Program-made: the position numbers and the translations under genes
The notes under the pieces: model-generated
The model's database searches: none
Seen by the model: only the letters and a program-made list of their open reading frames with translations
What the model was told of the DNA's origin: nothing
Part shown: positions 17,562 through 26,738 of the stretch, one piece after another
Numbering within the stretch: position 1 is the first letter of the stretch
Layout of the letters: every line of letters begins with the position of its first letter
NCBI GenBank assembly: GCA_050014595.1
Contig: JBEKDA010000003.1
Location: forward strand, 1-64,000
DNA length: 64,000 nucleotides
Direction of reading: 5' to 3'
Source: PALSA-129 sp050014595
GTDB lineage: Bacteria > Acidobacteriota > Terriglobia > Bryobacterales > Bryobacteraceae

Positions 17562-18047
17562 TCAGCCCTGCTCCCAGCGCCACACAGGCATGCCGTCCTC
17601 TTCCTCTTCGGCGGCGAGCTTCATCCCGATTTTTTCCAGAATCCGCGTGGAGGCATTCCGCTCCGCGGCGGTGTGCGCGATCACCGCGGTGACGCCGGGT
17701 AGAGCCGTGGCACGCTCCACCAGGAAGCGCGCCATCTCGGTTCCAATTCCGCGCCCTTCAAAACCCGGGAAGGAAAAGTAAGCGATCTCCACCACTCCAT
17801 CCACCGGCGGGCCTTTCAGGCTGCACGTGCCCACGAGTTGCCGGGTGGCTTCTTCCACCACCAGGTATCCGAACCACTCGGGCGCGGTCTCGTAGGGAAA
17901 ACTCTTCATGAACGTGAGGCTCTGCTGCGCGACGGGCTGCGCGACTTCGTGAAGGCGGATGTCATATTCCTCGGCAAACTGCTGTGGATCGGATGCCAGG
18001 CGCCGCAGCAGCTTCCGCGTGGCGGGGATGAATTCCAGGACGCCCAA
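17562..18047 (-). CDS. GNAT-family N-acetyltransferase
   Basis: 161 residues from a TTG start, preferred because GAGGTG lies 5 nt upstream. The acetyl-CoA-binding segment is clear: VVEIAYFSFPGFEGRGIGTEMARFL (motif A, here pattern GFEGRGIG), followed by AHTAAERNASTRILEKIGM (motif B). This resembles RimJ/RimL-type acetyltransferases acting on protein N-termini or small amines. Substrate cannot be told from sequence. Confidence 0.85.
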   Translation of the reverse strand: MGVLEFIPATRKLLRRLASDPQQFAEEYDIRLHEVAQPVAQQSLTFMKSFPYETAPEWFGYLVVEEATRQLVGTCSLKGPPVDGVVEIAYFSFPGFEGRGIGTEMARFLVERATALPGVTAVIAHTAAERNASTRILEKIGMKLAAEEEEDGMPVWRWEQG

Positions 18048-18130
18048 GTATCACCTCTCGTTGACTTGCATCGAGTATACAGTTGCGGGGGTGGGAGCCT
18101 GTAGGGCCATGATTTTGAGGTGCAGGAAAG

Positions 18131-18165
18131 GCCGGACCAGGGGGTCCGGCGCCGGCGAGGGCGCC
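18131..18165. repeat. Pair of abutting hairpins
   Basis: GCCGGACC-AGGG-GGTCCGGC (18131-18150) is followed without pause by GGCGCC..GGCGCC (18148-18165), then CCGCCCCAC. It lies between the GNAT start and the HAD gene stop, and shares the GCCCGCCCCAC terminus with the hairpin run at 38466-38553. It may also act as terminator of the HAD gene, though no T tract follows. Confidence 0.5.
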
Positions 18166-18172
18166 CGCCCCA

Positions 18173-18856
18173 CTATGTTTCCACCATTCTGAGGCGCAGG
18201 TCACGGAGATTTCGCAGCAGAATGTGAGGTTCCTCGCGAATCAGATCCTCGACCGGTGTAATTCCGGTGCGCACGGCGATGGACCGGATGGAATTCTGGC
18301 GCGCCGCCAGGATGTCGGAAGTGGCGTCGCCGATCAATGAAATGGGGGTGTCCGCGTCGATCCAGCGGTGGCGGCGCGCTTCGGCGATGGCCAGCGCCAC
18401 CAGGCTGCCGCGCGTCTTGGCCATTTCGCCGAACGCGCCGTATCGGAAATAATCGCGAAGTCCGGCTCTCTCGAGTTTGCGCCAGCCGATGCGCGTGAGG
18501 TTGCCCGTGACCAGGGCGAGCAGGACATCGCGGCGGGCCAGGCGCCCCAGCACGGGCTCGACGCCGGGACAGTGTTTGTGGCGGAGGTCCGGGCAGACGC
18601 GCAGGTAATAGCGCTCGGCGGCGCTGAGGATTTCGGGCATGGCGGCGCGGATGAACTGGGGCGCGGCGCCGGCGCGGCGCATCATTTCGTGAAGGATCAC
18701 GGGATCGAGCATGCCCTGCACCGGGATGCCTTCCGTGGAAGTGTCGAGGCCGGTGACGCGGCGGATGCCCTCCACCAGGGCTTCGCGGTGATGGGGCCCG
18801 GCACGGCGGGTCAGCGTGCCGTCGATATCGAAGAGAACCAGAGCGCGGTGGATCAA
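18173..18856 (-). CDS. HAD-superfamily phosphohydrolase
   Basis: 227 residues from a TTG at 18856; no ATG or GTG is available between the upstream in-frame stop-free region antisense to aguB and the catalytic motif. Motif I is ALVLFDIDGTLTRRAG (nucleophile and acid/base aspartates), motif II is LALVTGNLT, motif III lysine lies in FGEMAKTRGS and motif IV is ISLIGDATSDILAAR. This resembles phosphoglycolate phosphatase-like haloacid dehalogenases with a helical cap (residues 20-85). The substrate is unknown. It is divergent from aguB with only 30 bp between the start codons. Confidence 0.85.
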   Translation of the reverse strand: MIHRALVLFDIDGTLTRRAGPHHREALVEGIRRVTGLDTSTEGIPVQGMLDPVILHEMMRRAGAAPQFIRAAMPEILSAAERYYLRVCPDLRHKHCPGVEPVLGRLARRDVLLALVTGNLTRIGWRKLERAGLRDYFRYGAFGEMAKTRGSLVALAIAEARRHRWIDADTPISLIGDATSDILAARQNSIRSIAVRTGITPVEDLIREEPHILLRNLRDLRLRMVET

Positions 18857-18874
18857 ACTGCAATCATACGCCGC

Positions 18875-18886
18875 TACAATGGGGAT
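18875..18886 (+). promoter_or_regulatory. -10 box for likely leaderless aguB transcript
   Basis: TACAAT (18875-18880) ends 6 nt before the GTG at 18887, with no ribosome-binding site possible in between except GGGG. The arrangement predicts transcription starting at the initiation codon. The opposite strand must also hold the HAD gene promoter in this 30-bp space. Confidence 0.45.
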
Positions 18887-19768
18887 GTGCAGCAAGCTAA
18901 ATTCCGCATCGGCCTGATCCAGATGGCCTGCGCGAAAGATCCCAACCAGAATCTGGCGAAGGCCGAGTGGCGCATCCGCGAGGCGGCCGGCCAGGGGGCG
19001 CAGATCGTTTGCGTGCAGGAATTGTTCCGCAGCGAGTACTTCTGCCGCGAAGAGAATGCCGGTAACTTCGATCTGGCGGAGCCGGTGCCGGGACCGACCA
19101 GCGTAAGCCTCGGCAAACTGGCGGGCGAACTGGGAGTGACCATCATCGGCTCCGTTTTCGAACGCCGCGCGGCGGGCGTTTACCACAACACCGCGCTGGT
19201 GACGGATGCGGACGGCGCTCTGGTCGGAACCTATCGCAAGATGCACGTTCCGGACGACCCGCTGTATTACGAGAAGTACTATTTCACTCCGGGCGACCTG
19301 GGATTCCGCGCCTTCGATACGCGTTACGCGCGCGTGGCGCCGCTGGTCTGCTGGGACCAGTGGTATCCGGAAGCGGCGCGGTTGGCGGCGCTCGACGGTG
19401 CGCAAATCATCTTCTATCCCACCGCCATCGGCTGGCATCCGGCGGAGAAACAGCAGTCCGGGAAGGCGCAGCACGATGCGTGGCGCACCATCCAACGGGC
19501 GCACGCCATTGCCAACGGAGTCTACGTGGCGGTGGTGAATCGCGTGGGCTACGAGGGCCCGGCCGAAAAAGGCATCGAATTCTGGGGCGGCTCGTTCGTG
19601 TGCGATCCCTTCGGCGAAGTGCTGGCGGAGGCGTCGCACAGCCTGGAGGAAACGCTGATCGTGGAGTGCGACCCGCGCCGCATCGAAGAAGCGCGGCGCA
19701 ACTGGCCGTTCCTGCGCGACCGGCGGATCGACGCTTACGGCGGCATCCTGAACCGGGTGATCGATTGA
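18887..19768 (+). CDS. aguB: N-carbamoylputrescine amidase
   Basis: 293 residues from the GTG at 18887. A nitrilase-fold hydrolase that cleaves N-carbamoylputrescine to putrescine, CO2 and ammonia. The catalytic Glu-Lys-Cys triad is visible: Glu in VQELFRSEYFC, Lys in GTYRKMHVPDDPLYYEKYYF, Cys in VAPLVCWDQWYPEAARL. GIEFWGGSFVCDPFGEVLAEA is typical of the C-terminal half. Its stop overlaps the start of aguA by 4 bp, so this is an operon for the agmatine deiminase route of polyamine synthesis. An arginine decarboxylase is not in the window. Confidence 0.95.
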   Translation: MQQAKFRIGLIQMACAKDPNQNLAKAEWRIREAAGQGAQIVCVQELFRSEYFCREENAGNFDLAEPVPGPTSVSLGKLAGELGVTIIGSVFERRAAGVYHNTALVTDADGALVGTYRKMHVPDDPLYYEKYYFTPGDLGFRAFDTRYARVAPLVCWDQWYPEAARLAALDGAQIIFYPTAIGWHPAEKQQSGKAQHDAWRTIQRAHAIANGVYVAVVNRVGYEGPAEKGIEFWGGSFVCDPFGEVLAEASHSLEETLIVECDPRRIEEARRNWPFLRDRRIDAYGGILNRVID

Positions 19769-20790
19769 AGCCGGACCACACACCGCGGCAACTGGGCTTC
19801 CGCATGCCGGCCGAATGGGAGCCGCATGAAGCCACCTGGATTGCCTGGCCGCACAACCGCACCGACTGGCCGGGGCGGTTCGCGCCCATCCCGTGGGTGT
19901 ATGGCGAAATCGTGCGCAAGCTGAGCCGCGTGGAGCGCGTGCGGATTCTGGTGGAGGGCCGCGCGGCCCAAGAGCAGGCGCGCCGCGTGCTGCGCAACGT
20001 GGGCGCGGAAGAGAGCGCGGTGGAGTTTTTCGCGTGCCCCACCAACCGCGCATGGACGCGCGACTACGGGCCCATCTTTGTGAGGAACCGCCGCGGCGAG
20101 ACGGCGCTGACCGCGTGGCGCTTCAACGCCTGGGCCAGGTACGACGACTGGCAAAAGGACTCGAATGTTCCGGCCTACGTGGCGAAGCGACTGAAGCTGC
20201 CGCTGTTCGCTTCTCAGATGGTGCTCGAAGGCGGCAGCATCGACGTCAACGGCGCGGGCCTGCTGCTCACCACCGAAGAGTGCCTGCTGAGCGGCGTGCA
20301 AGCCCGCAATCCCGGCATGAGCCGCGCGGAAATCGAGCGCCGGCTGCGCGACTATCTCGGCATCACCCGCGTGATCTGGCTGCGCAACGGGATTGCGGGC
20401 GACGATACACACGGCCACGTGGACGATCTGGCGCGCTTCGTGGCGGCGGATACGGTGGTGGCGGCGGCGGAACCGGACCGGTCGGATGCCAACTACGAGC
20501 CGTCGCGCCAGAACCAGGCGCTGCTGCGCGCGGCGGGCTTGCGGGTGGTGAAACTGCCGATGCCGCGTCCGCTGGTTTTTGCTGGACAGCGCCTGCCGGC
20601 GAGCTACGCCAATTTTTATATCGCCAACGGGCTGGTGCTGGCGCCGACTTTCAACGATCCCAACGACCGGGTGGCGCTCAACACGCTGGCGCGCGTCTTC
20701 CCGGACCGCGAAGTGGTGGGCATCAACTGCACCGAGCTGATCTGGGGGCTGGGCGCGCTGCACTGCATGACGCAACAACAACCGAAGTAA
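19765..20790 (+). CDS. aguA: Agmatine deiminase
   Basis: 341 residues from a TTG within the TTGA overlap with aguB; an ATG at 19804 is a second option but would drop a conserved N-terminal segment (LGFRMPAEWEPHEATWIAWP). The enzyme turns agmatine into N-carbamoylputrescine, the substrate of AguB. It belongs to the guanidino-modifying pentein family: EGGSIDVNG, AGDDTHGHVDDLARFV (catalytic His and acidic residues) and the C-terminal nucleophile Cys in GLGALHCMTQQQP are all present. Length is normal. Confidence 0.95.
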   Translation: MKPDHTPRQLGFRMPAEWEPHEATWIAWPHNRTDWPGRFAPIPWVYGEIVRKLSRVERVRILVEGRAAQEQARRVLRNVGAEESAVEFFACPTNRAWTRDYGPIFVRNRRGETALTAWRFNAWARYDDWQKDSNVPAYVAKRLKLPLFASQMVLEGGSIDVNGAGLLLTTEECLLSGVQARNPGMSRAEIERRLRDYLGITRVIWLRNGIAGDDTHGHVDDLARFVAADTVVAAAEPDRSDANYEPSRQNQALLRAAGLRVVKLPMPRPLVFAGQRLPASYANFYIANGLVLAPTFNDPNDRVALNTLARVFPDREVVGINCTELIWGLGALHCMTQQQPK

Positions 20791-20799
20791 GGAAACTCA

Positions 20800-22683
20800 T
20801 CAATCGCCGCCTCTTTGCCTTCGCTCCAGGTACCACGGAACGTCAACTATCACGATGCGGCCGTTTCCCTTCATCATCAGCAGCGCCTTCAGTAAGGCGG
20901 CGCGCTGGTTGTGGAGCATGTAATGATACCAGCGGCTCTCCACCAGTTCCGGAATGACCACCGCCACAATCCTTCCGGGATTCTGGCGCTCCAGATCCAG
21001 GATGAATGTCAGGATGGGCGTGACCACGAAACGGTAGGGAGACTCGATCACCGCAAGCACCGGCTCCTGGAGGCCCGATTCACGCGCCGGACGCGCCACG
21101 TGGTCTTGCCACTCTTTCACCAACCGGTCGCTTTCCTCGCACTCGATGTGCACGGTGCGCACGTCCGTGGAGATATTCAGAGCGAATCGCAAGGCCTGGG
21201 CCGCGATGAGGCTCCAGCGCTGCACCGGCAGCACCACCAGCGGCGGATTCGGCTTCCCGGGACTGAACTCGAGCGGTGCGGCAATCTCCTGGGCAACCGA
21301 CTCATAGTGCCGCCGGACGGCCACCATCGCCGCCAGCAGCAGCGGAACCAGGATGACGGTGATCCACGCGCCTTCCATGAATTTCGCGCCGAGGACTACC
21401 ACCACGGTGATGCCCGTAGCGGTTGCCCCCACGGCATTCACCACCATGCTGTTGCGCGCGTGCCGGCCTCCGGTGCGCTTCCAATGCATCACCATTCCGG
21501 CCTGCGAGAGCGTGAAAGCCAGAAATGCGCCGATGGCGAACAGCGGAATCAGCCGGTCCGTGACGCCTCCGAAGACGATGAGCAGGATGCCGGAGATCAC
21601 CGCCAGCACAATGATGCCCTCGGAATAGACCAAGCGCCGCCCGCGCGCGCCGAACGAATTGGGAAGATAACCGGTTTCGGCGATGACGCGGCAGAGCCTC
21701 GGGAAACCCGAAAAAGAAGTATTCGCGGAGAAGACCAGCACCAGCACTACCGAGGAAATGGCCACGTAGTAGAACGCGCCTCTGCCGGCGATGGCGCCGA
21801 GCAGTTGCGACAACATGCTTTGGTATCCGGGGCTGCCGGGGTCGGTGGCGCCGATATGGTAAGCCTGCCCCAGCCAGGCGATGCCGCCCAGCAGCGCAAT
21901 CAGGATGGCGATGATGATCCCGAGCGTGCGCTGCGCCGCTTGGACCACCGGCTCGCGGAAAGCCGTGACGCCGTTGCTTACGGCTTCCACACCGGTCATG
22001 GCCGCGCATCCGCTGGAGAAGGCCTTCAACAGCAGCCACCATCCGACCGCGGCGATTTGCGGTGGAAAGGCCGGCGGCGCGACCTCCGGCGCGGGCGCGC
22101 CACCGGCCGCCAGCGTCTTGAAGCTGCCGATGCCGATGGCCAGCAGCAGCGAAGCCACAAACAGATATGTGGGCGCCATGAAGATCAGTCCGGCTTCGCG
22201 CAGGCCGCGGAGGTTGATCAGCGTGATCGCCGCCAGAATTCCGAGGCAGAGCAACAGGGTGTGCGGCTGGAGCGAAGGCGCTGCCGAAACCAGCGCGCCT
22301 ACGCCGGCGGAGATGCCGACCGCCACGTTCAAGATGTAGTCGATCATCAGGGCGGACCCGGCCAGCAAGCCCGCGGAACTTCCCAGGTTCTGGCGCGCCA
22401 CGGTATACGACCCGCCACCGCCCGGATAGGCCGCTATCGTCTGGCGGTATGAGAAGAACACGATGGTCAGCAGCGCGATGATGCAGAGGCTGATGGGGAC
22501 AAGGTACTGATTGCCGAGCGCGCCGAGCGGCCGCATCACGGTCAATGCAGCTTCCGGGCCGTAGGCCGCCGAGCTTAAGGCGTCCAGCCCGAAAATGGCG
22601 ATGCCCGCCAGCACCGCGATCCTCTGGCCCTGCTCTTCACGGGATGAGAGCGGGCGGCCCAGCAGGAAATCGAGAATCGACAT
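20800..22683 (-). CDS. APC-superfamily permease with C-terminal cytosolic domain
   Basis: 627 residues. About twelve hydrophobic segments fill residues 20-470; FGLDALSSAAYGPEAAL and the glycine run PGGGGSYTVA are typical of the amino acid-polyamine-cation superfamily. Residues about 480-620 form a soluble alpha/beta domain (LVVLPVQRWSLIAAQALRFA, ILTFILDLERQNPGRIVAVV) like that of KimA-type potassium transporters and related permeases. Potassium or amino acids are the likely cargo; substrate is not certain. A TACACT hexamer 8 nt before the ATG and absence of a Shine-Dalgarno point to a leaderless mRNA. Convergent with aguA (9-bp gap). Confidence 0.8.
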   Translation of the reverse strand: MSILDFLLGRPLSSREEQGQRIAVLAGIAIFGLDALSSAAYGPEAALTVMRPLGALGNQYLVPISLCIIALLTIVFFSYRQTIAAYPGGGGSYTVARQNLGSSAGLLAGSALMIDYILNVAVGISAGVGALVSAAPSLQPHTLLLCLGILAAITLINLRGLREAGLIFMAPTYLFVASLLLAIGIGSFKTLAAGGAPAPEVAPPAFPPQIAAVGWWLLLKAFSSGCAAMTGVEAVSNGVTAFREPVVQAAQRTLGIIIAILIALLGGIAWLGQAYHIGATDPGSPGYQSMLSQLLGAIAGRGAFYYVAISSVVLVLVFSANTSFSGFPRLCRVIAETGYLPNSFGARGRRLVYSEGIIVLAVISGILLIVFGGVTDRLIPLFAIGAFLAFTLSQAGMVMHWKRTGGRHARNSMVVNAVGATATGITVVVVLGAKFMEGAWITVILVPLLLAAMVAVRRHYESVAQEIAAPLEFSPGKPNPPLVVLPVQRWSLIAAQALRFALNISTDVRTVHIECEESDRLVKEWQDHVARPARESGLQEPVLAVIESPYRFVVTPILTFILDLERQNPGRIVAVVIPELVESRWYHYMLHNQRAALLKALLMMKGNGRIVIVDVPWYLERRQRGGD

Positions 22684-22717
22684 GGATTCTCAGTGTACCG
22701 TGGTGGGACCTCAGACA

Positions 22718-22778
22718 GAGCCGCGACCGTGAGGGAGCGCTGGAATGGGCATCAAGCGCTCCCTCACGGTCGCGGCTC
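22718..22778. repeat. Perfect 24-bp inverted repeat with 13-nt loop
   Basis: The arms at 22718-22741 and 22755-22778 are exact reverse complements; the left one starts GAGCCGCGACCGTGAGGG. It lies between the stop of the S46 peptidase gene and the start of the permease gene. It could end the upstream transcript as RNA, but no T tract follows. The perfect long arms look more like a dispersed palindromic repeat. Confidence 0.65.
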
Positions 22779-22795
22779 GGATTGGTTCACCCCGC

Positions 22796-24874
22796 TTACT
22801 TGCCGGTCAGTTCGTTCACCAGGCTTTTGGCATTGTAGAGCTTGCCCAGAGCCTCGGTCATGGCGGCGGTGTGGACGGCCACAGCGCGGTTGGTGGACCC
22901 GTCGTAGACGAAATCGCCCACCAGGGATTCGATGTTGCCGTCGAAGATCACGCCGACGATCTCACCCTTCGCATTGATCACCGGCGATCCGGAATTGCCG
23001 CCGATGATGTCGTTGGTGGTGACGAAATTGAGCGGCGTGGCCAGGTTGAGTTTGTCACGGCCTTCCTGGTAGCGCGAGGGCAGGTAGAACGGTCCCTCAT
23101 AATTAAAGCCGGCGGCGCGGTCGTATAAGCCGAACAGAGTGGTCTTGGCCGGCGCCTTGGTGCCGTTCATGGGATAGCCCTGCACCTGGCCGTAGGAAAG
23201 GCGGAGGGTGAAGGTGGCGTCGGGATAGGTGGTCTTGCCGTATGCGGCGAAGCGCGCTTTGCCGAGTTGTTCGCCGGCGCGCTGCTCCACGCTTTGCACG
23301 TGGTCCTCGAACCACTTGATGAGCTCGCGGCGCAGCGGATCGAGGCGGCGCGCCAGCGCGACCATGGGATCGGCGGAAGCGGCCAGGGCGGATTCCCCGC
23401 CATCCACCAGCTTGTGCCGCACCGCGGGGTCGGACAGCGTGGTGCCGTTGACCAGGTCGGTCGCGGCCCGCTGGGGCGAGCGGCCGTCCAGCACGGTCTT
23501 CACAAAAGCGTCATCGGGGCCGAGTTCGGCCAATGCCAGTTCAAGCGAGCCGGCGAGGCGCGCGATCTCCATGGCCGGATAAATCGGGGCCGGAGAATAC
23601 AGGCGTAAGCGCGTGGATTCGAGCTGCGAGTCGTGATAGCCGGCCAGGCGTTCGCCATCGGGCTTCTTGATCTCGGCGACATACTGCACGATGGTGGTGG
23701 AGAGCGTGGCGAGCCCGGAATCGAGCGAGCGCAACAGACGTTGCCTGGTGCGCGGGGCAGCGGCCTTTTCGGCGGCCGCGATCGCATCCCAGGCGCCGCC
23801 GTATGCGGCCTTCCATTGCGGATTGGCCATCACCTTGTCGCGGAAATCGGCTTCGTCCTTCTGCTTGGCGGCCATCACGCCGGGATCCTGCAGACCGCGC
23901 AACCGGCCCTCATCCGCTTTGAGGCTGTTGGCGAGGCTGAAAATGGTGGAACCGGCCTGGCGCGCCTGCTCGTCGCCGAGCGCAGAGTAGCGTTCGAGCA
24001 CCGCGATGCGGTTCTTGAGGTTCTTGATGGTGAGGGGCATCGAGAGATCGCGGACAGCTTCGAGCTGCGCGACCGTGTCGAGACGCGCCGTGGAACCGGG
24101 GTGCCCCACCACGAAAACCAGCTCGCTATCGGCCGCGCCGGCGGGATTCCACTGCAAGTAATCCTTGCTCTCGATGGGCTTGCCGTCCTGGTAGACGCGG
24201 AACAGGGCCATATCGAGGTCGTAGCGCGGATAGGTGAAGTTGTCGGGGTCGCCGCCGAAAAACGCGATCTGCTGCTCGGGCGCGAAGACCAGGCGCACAT
24301 CGGTGTACTTCTGGTAGCGGTAGAGCCAGTATTCGCCGCCGTTGTAGAGCGTGACGATGTCCGAGCGGAAGCCGGTCTTCTGCTGGCTCTCGCGCTCGAT
24401 TTCAGCAATCACGGCGCGGCGGGCGGCGAATTCTTCTTCGGGCCGGGCGGCCTTCTTGACCGCGGCGGCCACGCGCTCGGTGACGTTCTCGAACGAGACC
24501 AGCACGTTGACTTCGAGATCCGGCGACTTCATTTCCTGATCGGGCGTGGCGGCGTAAAAGCCGTTCTTGAGGTAGTCGTGCTGGGCGGTGGAGTTCTTTT
24601 GCAACTGGCCACGGGCCACGTGATGATTGGTGAGCAGCAGGCCGTGGGCGCTGACGAAAGAGCCGGAACCGCCGTCGTTCAGCCGCACCGAGGAGAGGCG
24701 GATGTGGTCCAGCCACTGCTGGGTGGGCGTAAAGTGGTACTTCTCCTGCAACTGCTTGAGCGGCGGATTGTCGAAGGTCCACATGCCTTCGTCGGAGCGC
24801 ACGGGCACGCTGAACAGCAGGGCGGCGCACGAAGAGATAACCAGAGTACGGAAGACTTGCGGGCGAATATTCAT
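22796..24874 (-). CDS. S46-family dipeptidyl-peptidase (DPP7-like)
   Basis: 692 residues from the ATG at 24874, with GGAGG 8 nt upstream and a signal peptide (TLVISSCAALLFSVPVRS). S46 enzymes release dipeptides from the N-termini of peptides in the periplasm or at the surface. The catalytic His is in LLLTNHHVARGQ, the Asp region in DNFTYPRYDLDMALFR, and the Ser in IIGGNSGSPV. The residue 18 positions after the catalytic serine (in IFDGNIES) is glycine; in Porphyromonas enzymes glycine there goes with DPP7-type preference for bulky hydrophobic P1 residues, arginine with acidic preference (DPP11). The specificity is thus an inference by family rule. It seems to be a single-gene unit. Confidence 0.92.
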   Translation of the reverse strand: MNIRPQVFRTLVISSCAALLFSVPVRSDEGMWTFDNPPLKQLQEKYHFTPTQQWLDHIRLSSVRLNDGGSGSFVSAHGLLLTNHHVARGQLQKNSTAQHDYLKNGFYAATPDQEMKSPDLEVNVLVSFENVTERVAAAVKKAARPEEEFAARRAVIAEIERESQQKTGFRSDIVTLYNGGEYWLYRYQKYTDVRLVFAPEQQIAFFGGDPDNFTYPRYDLDMALFRVYQDGKPIESKDYLQWNPAGAADSELVFVVGHPGSTARLDTVAQLEAVRDLSMPLTIKNLKNRIAVLERYSALGDEQARQAGSTIFSLANSLKADEGRLRGLQDPGVMAAKQKDEADFRDKVMANPQWKAAYGGAWDAIAAAEKAAAPRTRQRLLRSLDSGLATLSTTIVQYVAEIKKPDGERLAGYHDSQLESTRLRLYSPAPIYPAMEIARLAGSLELALAELGPDDAFVKTVLDGRSPQRAATDLVNGTTLSDPAVRHKLVDGGESALAASADPMVALARRLDPLRRELIKWFEDHVQSVEQRAGEQLGKARFAAYGKTTYPDATFTLRLSYGQVQGYPMNGTKAPAKTTLFGLYDRAAGFNYEGPFYLPSRYQEGRDKLNLATPLNFVTTNDIIGGNSGSPVINAKGEIVGVIFDGNIESLVGDFVYDGSTNRAVAVHTAAMTEALGKLYNAKSLVNELTGK

Positions 24875-24966
24875 AAAAAGAGACCTCCAGGGCTGAATCT
24901 CCAAGACTGAATCCATAGCTTAGCGCGCTTCGCGGCGGCTATGTGGTCAGCAGGGGAGCGCGGTCG

Positions 24967-25359
24967 TCACGCGGCTTTGGGCCGGCTCTCGCGAACTTCC
25001 ACGATCACCGAAGTGGTGATGGGCTGATGAGCCGGGTGGCCGAATTCCAGGCACATGCCGCGGCCGATGTAGCGCTCTTTGAGCATGGAACCGCCCCACG
25101 TAGAGCCGTGGATGTTCACCAGCACGGGTTCCGGGCAGAAGACCGGGTGGCCGGAAATCAGCGCCTGGCCCGAGCCGCGGTACTGAATCGTGTAAGCGCG
25201 GTTCCGGGTGCGAACTTCGAGAACCGTGCCGGGAGTGAGATCGCGGAGATGCACGCCCCCTTCGATCTCGGATTGCACGATGCGGCCGTTGACGGCGTCG
25301 CTCAGATGCGGGCTTGGGATGAATACGGCCGTATTGAAAGCCGAGGTCCTGTCGCGCAT
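24967..25359 (-). CDS. Conserved hypothetical protein
   Basis: 130 residues, no signal peptide or membrane segment. Beta-rich composition (TPGTVLEVRTRNRAYTIQYR, GQALISGHPVFCPEPVLVNI) with several conserved-looking glycines and GRGMCLEFGHP near the C-terminus. It resembles small acidobacterial proteins of unknown function that I cannot name. The ATG at 25359 is the first in the frame and lacks an evident ribosome-binding site. No functional link to the adjoining peptidase is visible. Confidence 0.6.
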   Translation of the reverse strand: MRDRTSAFNTAVFIPSPHLSDAVNGRIVQSEIEGGVHLRDLTPGTVLEVRTRNRAYTIQYRGSGQALISGHPVFCPEPVLVNIHGSTWGGSMLKERYIGRGMCLEFGHPAHQPITTSVIVEVRESRPKAA

Positions 25360-25569
25360 GGCTCTACGCTCATTTTGCCACAGGAGGCGGCGAATCCGGA
25401 ACAGGTTTCGGCGGCCATTATGCGGGTAGGGTACCGGTTGTGTGCGGGGAACACCTTAACGCTGAGGAATCCTTGTCCGATCGATGCGAGGGCGCCGGAC
25501 CGCTCGCTTGGGGCCCGCACGCCGGGCGGAATTCGTCCAGACCGAGGTTGCAGATTCAACGTTTCGACC

Positions 25570-26496
25570 ATGTGCGCCGTCTCATATTGCGTGCGTATCG
25601 GTATTCTAGCCCTGGTCGGCTTGCTCCTATCGGTTCCGGGTTCGTCCTTCGGCCAGGCGACCGGCGAGGATGCCGGCCCCACTTTCGAAGTGGCATCGAT
25701 AAGGCTCAACAGTATTAGCGACTTTCTCGCTTCGGGCTCGATGCGCCCCCGCTTTCGCGGGGGCCCAGGGACAAGCGATCCAGGCCGGCTCCGTGTCGCG
25801 CCGACAGGCCTGCGCACCCTGATCGAATGGGCGTGGAACGTCCAGGATTTTGCGCTTGCGACCCCACGCGGCGTCGAGGACGTCATCTATAGCATCGACG
25901 CGGTCGTGCCGCCGAACACCAGCAGGCAAGACTGCTACCGGATGCTCCAGCATCTCCTCATCGAGCGGCTTAAGCTGGAAGTCCACCACGAGGCCCGCAT
26001 GGGCACAATCTACGAACTGGTGGTCGCGAAGGACGGCTCAAAGCTGCGGGATGCCGAACCCCCTCCGGCCGGCGAACCAGCCGGCTTAGAGCCAACGATG
26101 CGCCCGAACCTTTCCCTTTCAACGGTGCGCGGCAAGGACGGCCGCCCGCAACTCCCGCCGGGCCGCCCCGGGGCGATCCGGATAACCATGGTCGGTTCCG
26201 GATTTCGTTTTCTCGGCCGCATGCAGACCGGCGCGGACATTGCCAGTACGCTCGAAAACCACATTGGCCATCCAGTCATCGACAAGACCGGGCTGAAGGG
26301 CGTCTACGACTATACCTTTGACGTCGCGGCGGACGGTCCTGTCCAAATAAACAGCCCAGCGGCACCTGCTGAAACAGACATCGGCGACATCCTCGGGGCG
26401 GTGGTCAGGCAACTCGGGTTAAAACTGGAGCGGAAAAAGGGCCCCGTGGACGTGCTGGTGGTGGATCGCTTTAGCAAAACGCCTACGGAAAATTAG
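25570..26496 (+). CDS. TIGR03435-family secreted protein
   Basis: 308 residues from the ATG at 25570, which begins a signal peptide (VRIGILALVGLLLSVPGSSF). FEVASIRLN after the cleavage site, then GLRTLIEWAWNV, MLQHLLIERLKLEVHHE, YELVVAKDGSKL and a C-terminal VIDKTGLKGVYDYTFD are landmarks of the TIGR03435 family. That family is greatly expanded in Solibacter-type Acidobacteriota and its function is unknown; some members are attached to BlaR-like M56 sensor peptidases, but none lies here. The repeated occurrence of this family is the best lineage marker in the window. It is a stand-alone gene. Confidence 0.85.
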   Translation: MCAVSYCVRIGILALVGLLLSVPGSSFGQATGEDAGPTFEVASIRLNSISDFLASGSMRPRFRGGPGTSDPGRLRVAPTGLRTLIEWAWNVQDFALATPRGVEDVIYSIDAVVPPNTSRQDCYRMLQHLLIERLKLEVHHEARMGTIYELVVAKDGSKLRDAEPPPAGEPAGLEPTMRPNLSLSTVRGKDGRPQLPPGRPGAIRITMVGSGFRFLGRMQTGADIASTLENHIGHPVIDKTGLKGVYDYTFDVAADGPVQINSPAAPAETDIGDILGAVVRQLGLKLERKKGPVDVLVVDRFSKTPTEN

Positions 26497-26738
26497 GATA
26501 GGCCGTTATGCGAAGCGTCCGTACTCGCGGGCGGTGCCCTGCCAACGCAACTCCCGCGCCCGCACGGCCACCGCATCGGACCGTGACGATCTTGACGTAC
26601 ACCGTTAACGCGGACGCCGGCAATAGGGTCTTAATCCACAGATCGCCCCGGCGAGGCTATAAAATGAAAAGAGGTGGAGCAATTGGAAACGGCACGGGAA
26701 GCTGGCGGACTGCTGTGCACGTGAGACGCGGACCGCCC

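Noticed and set aside
18857..20053. Long N-terminal extension of the HAD gene frame on the minus strand
   Set aside because: It is antisense to aguB and aguA and is arginine/proline-rich, typical of GC-driven open frames.
23633..24910. 425-codon plus-strand frame opposite the S46 peptidase
   Set aside because: It mirrors the peptidase gene in another frame and shows no family motif.
24943..25569. Upstream extension of the TIGR03435 reading frame
   Set aside because: The first 209 codons are antisense to the hypothetical gene at 24967-25359 and lack homology; the signal peptide begins at 25570.
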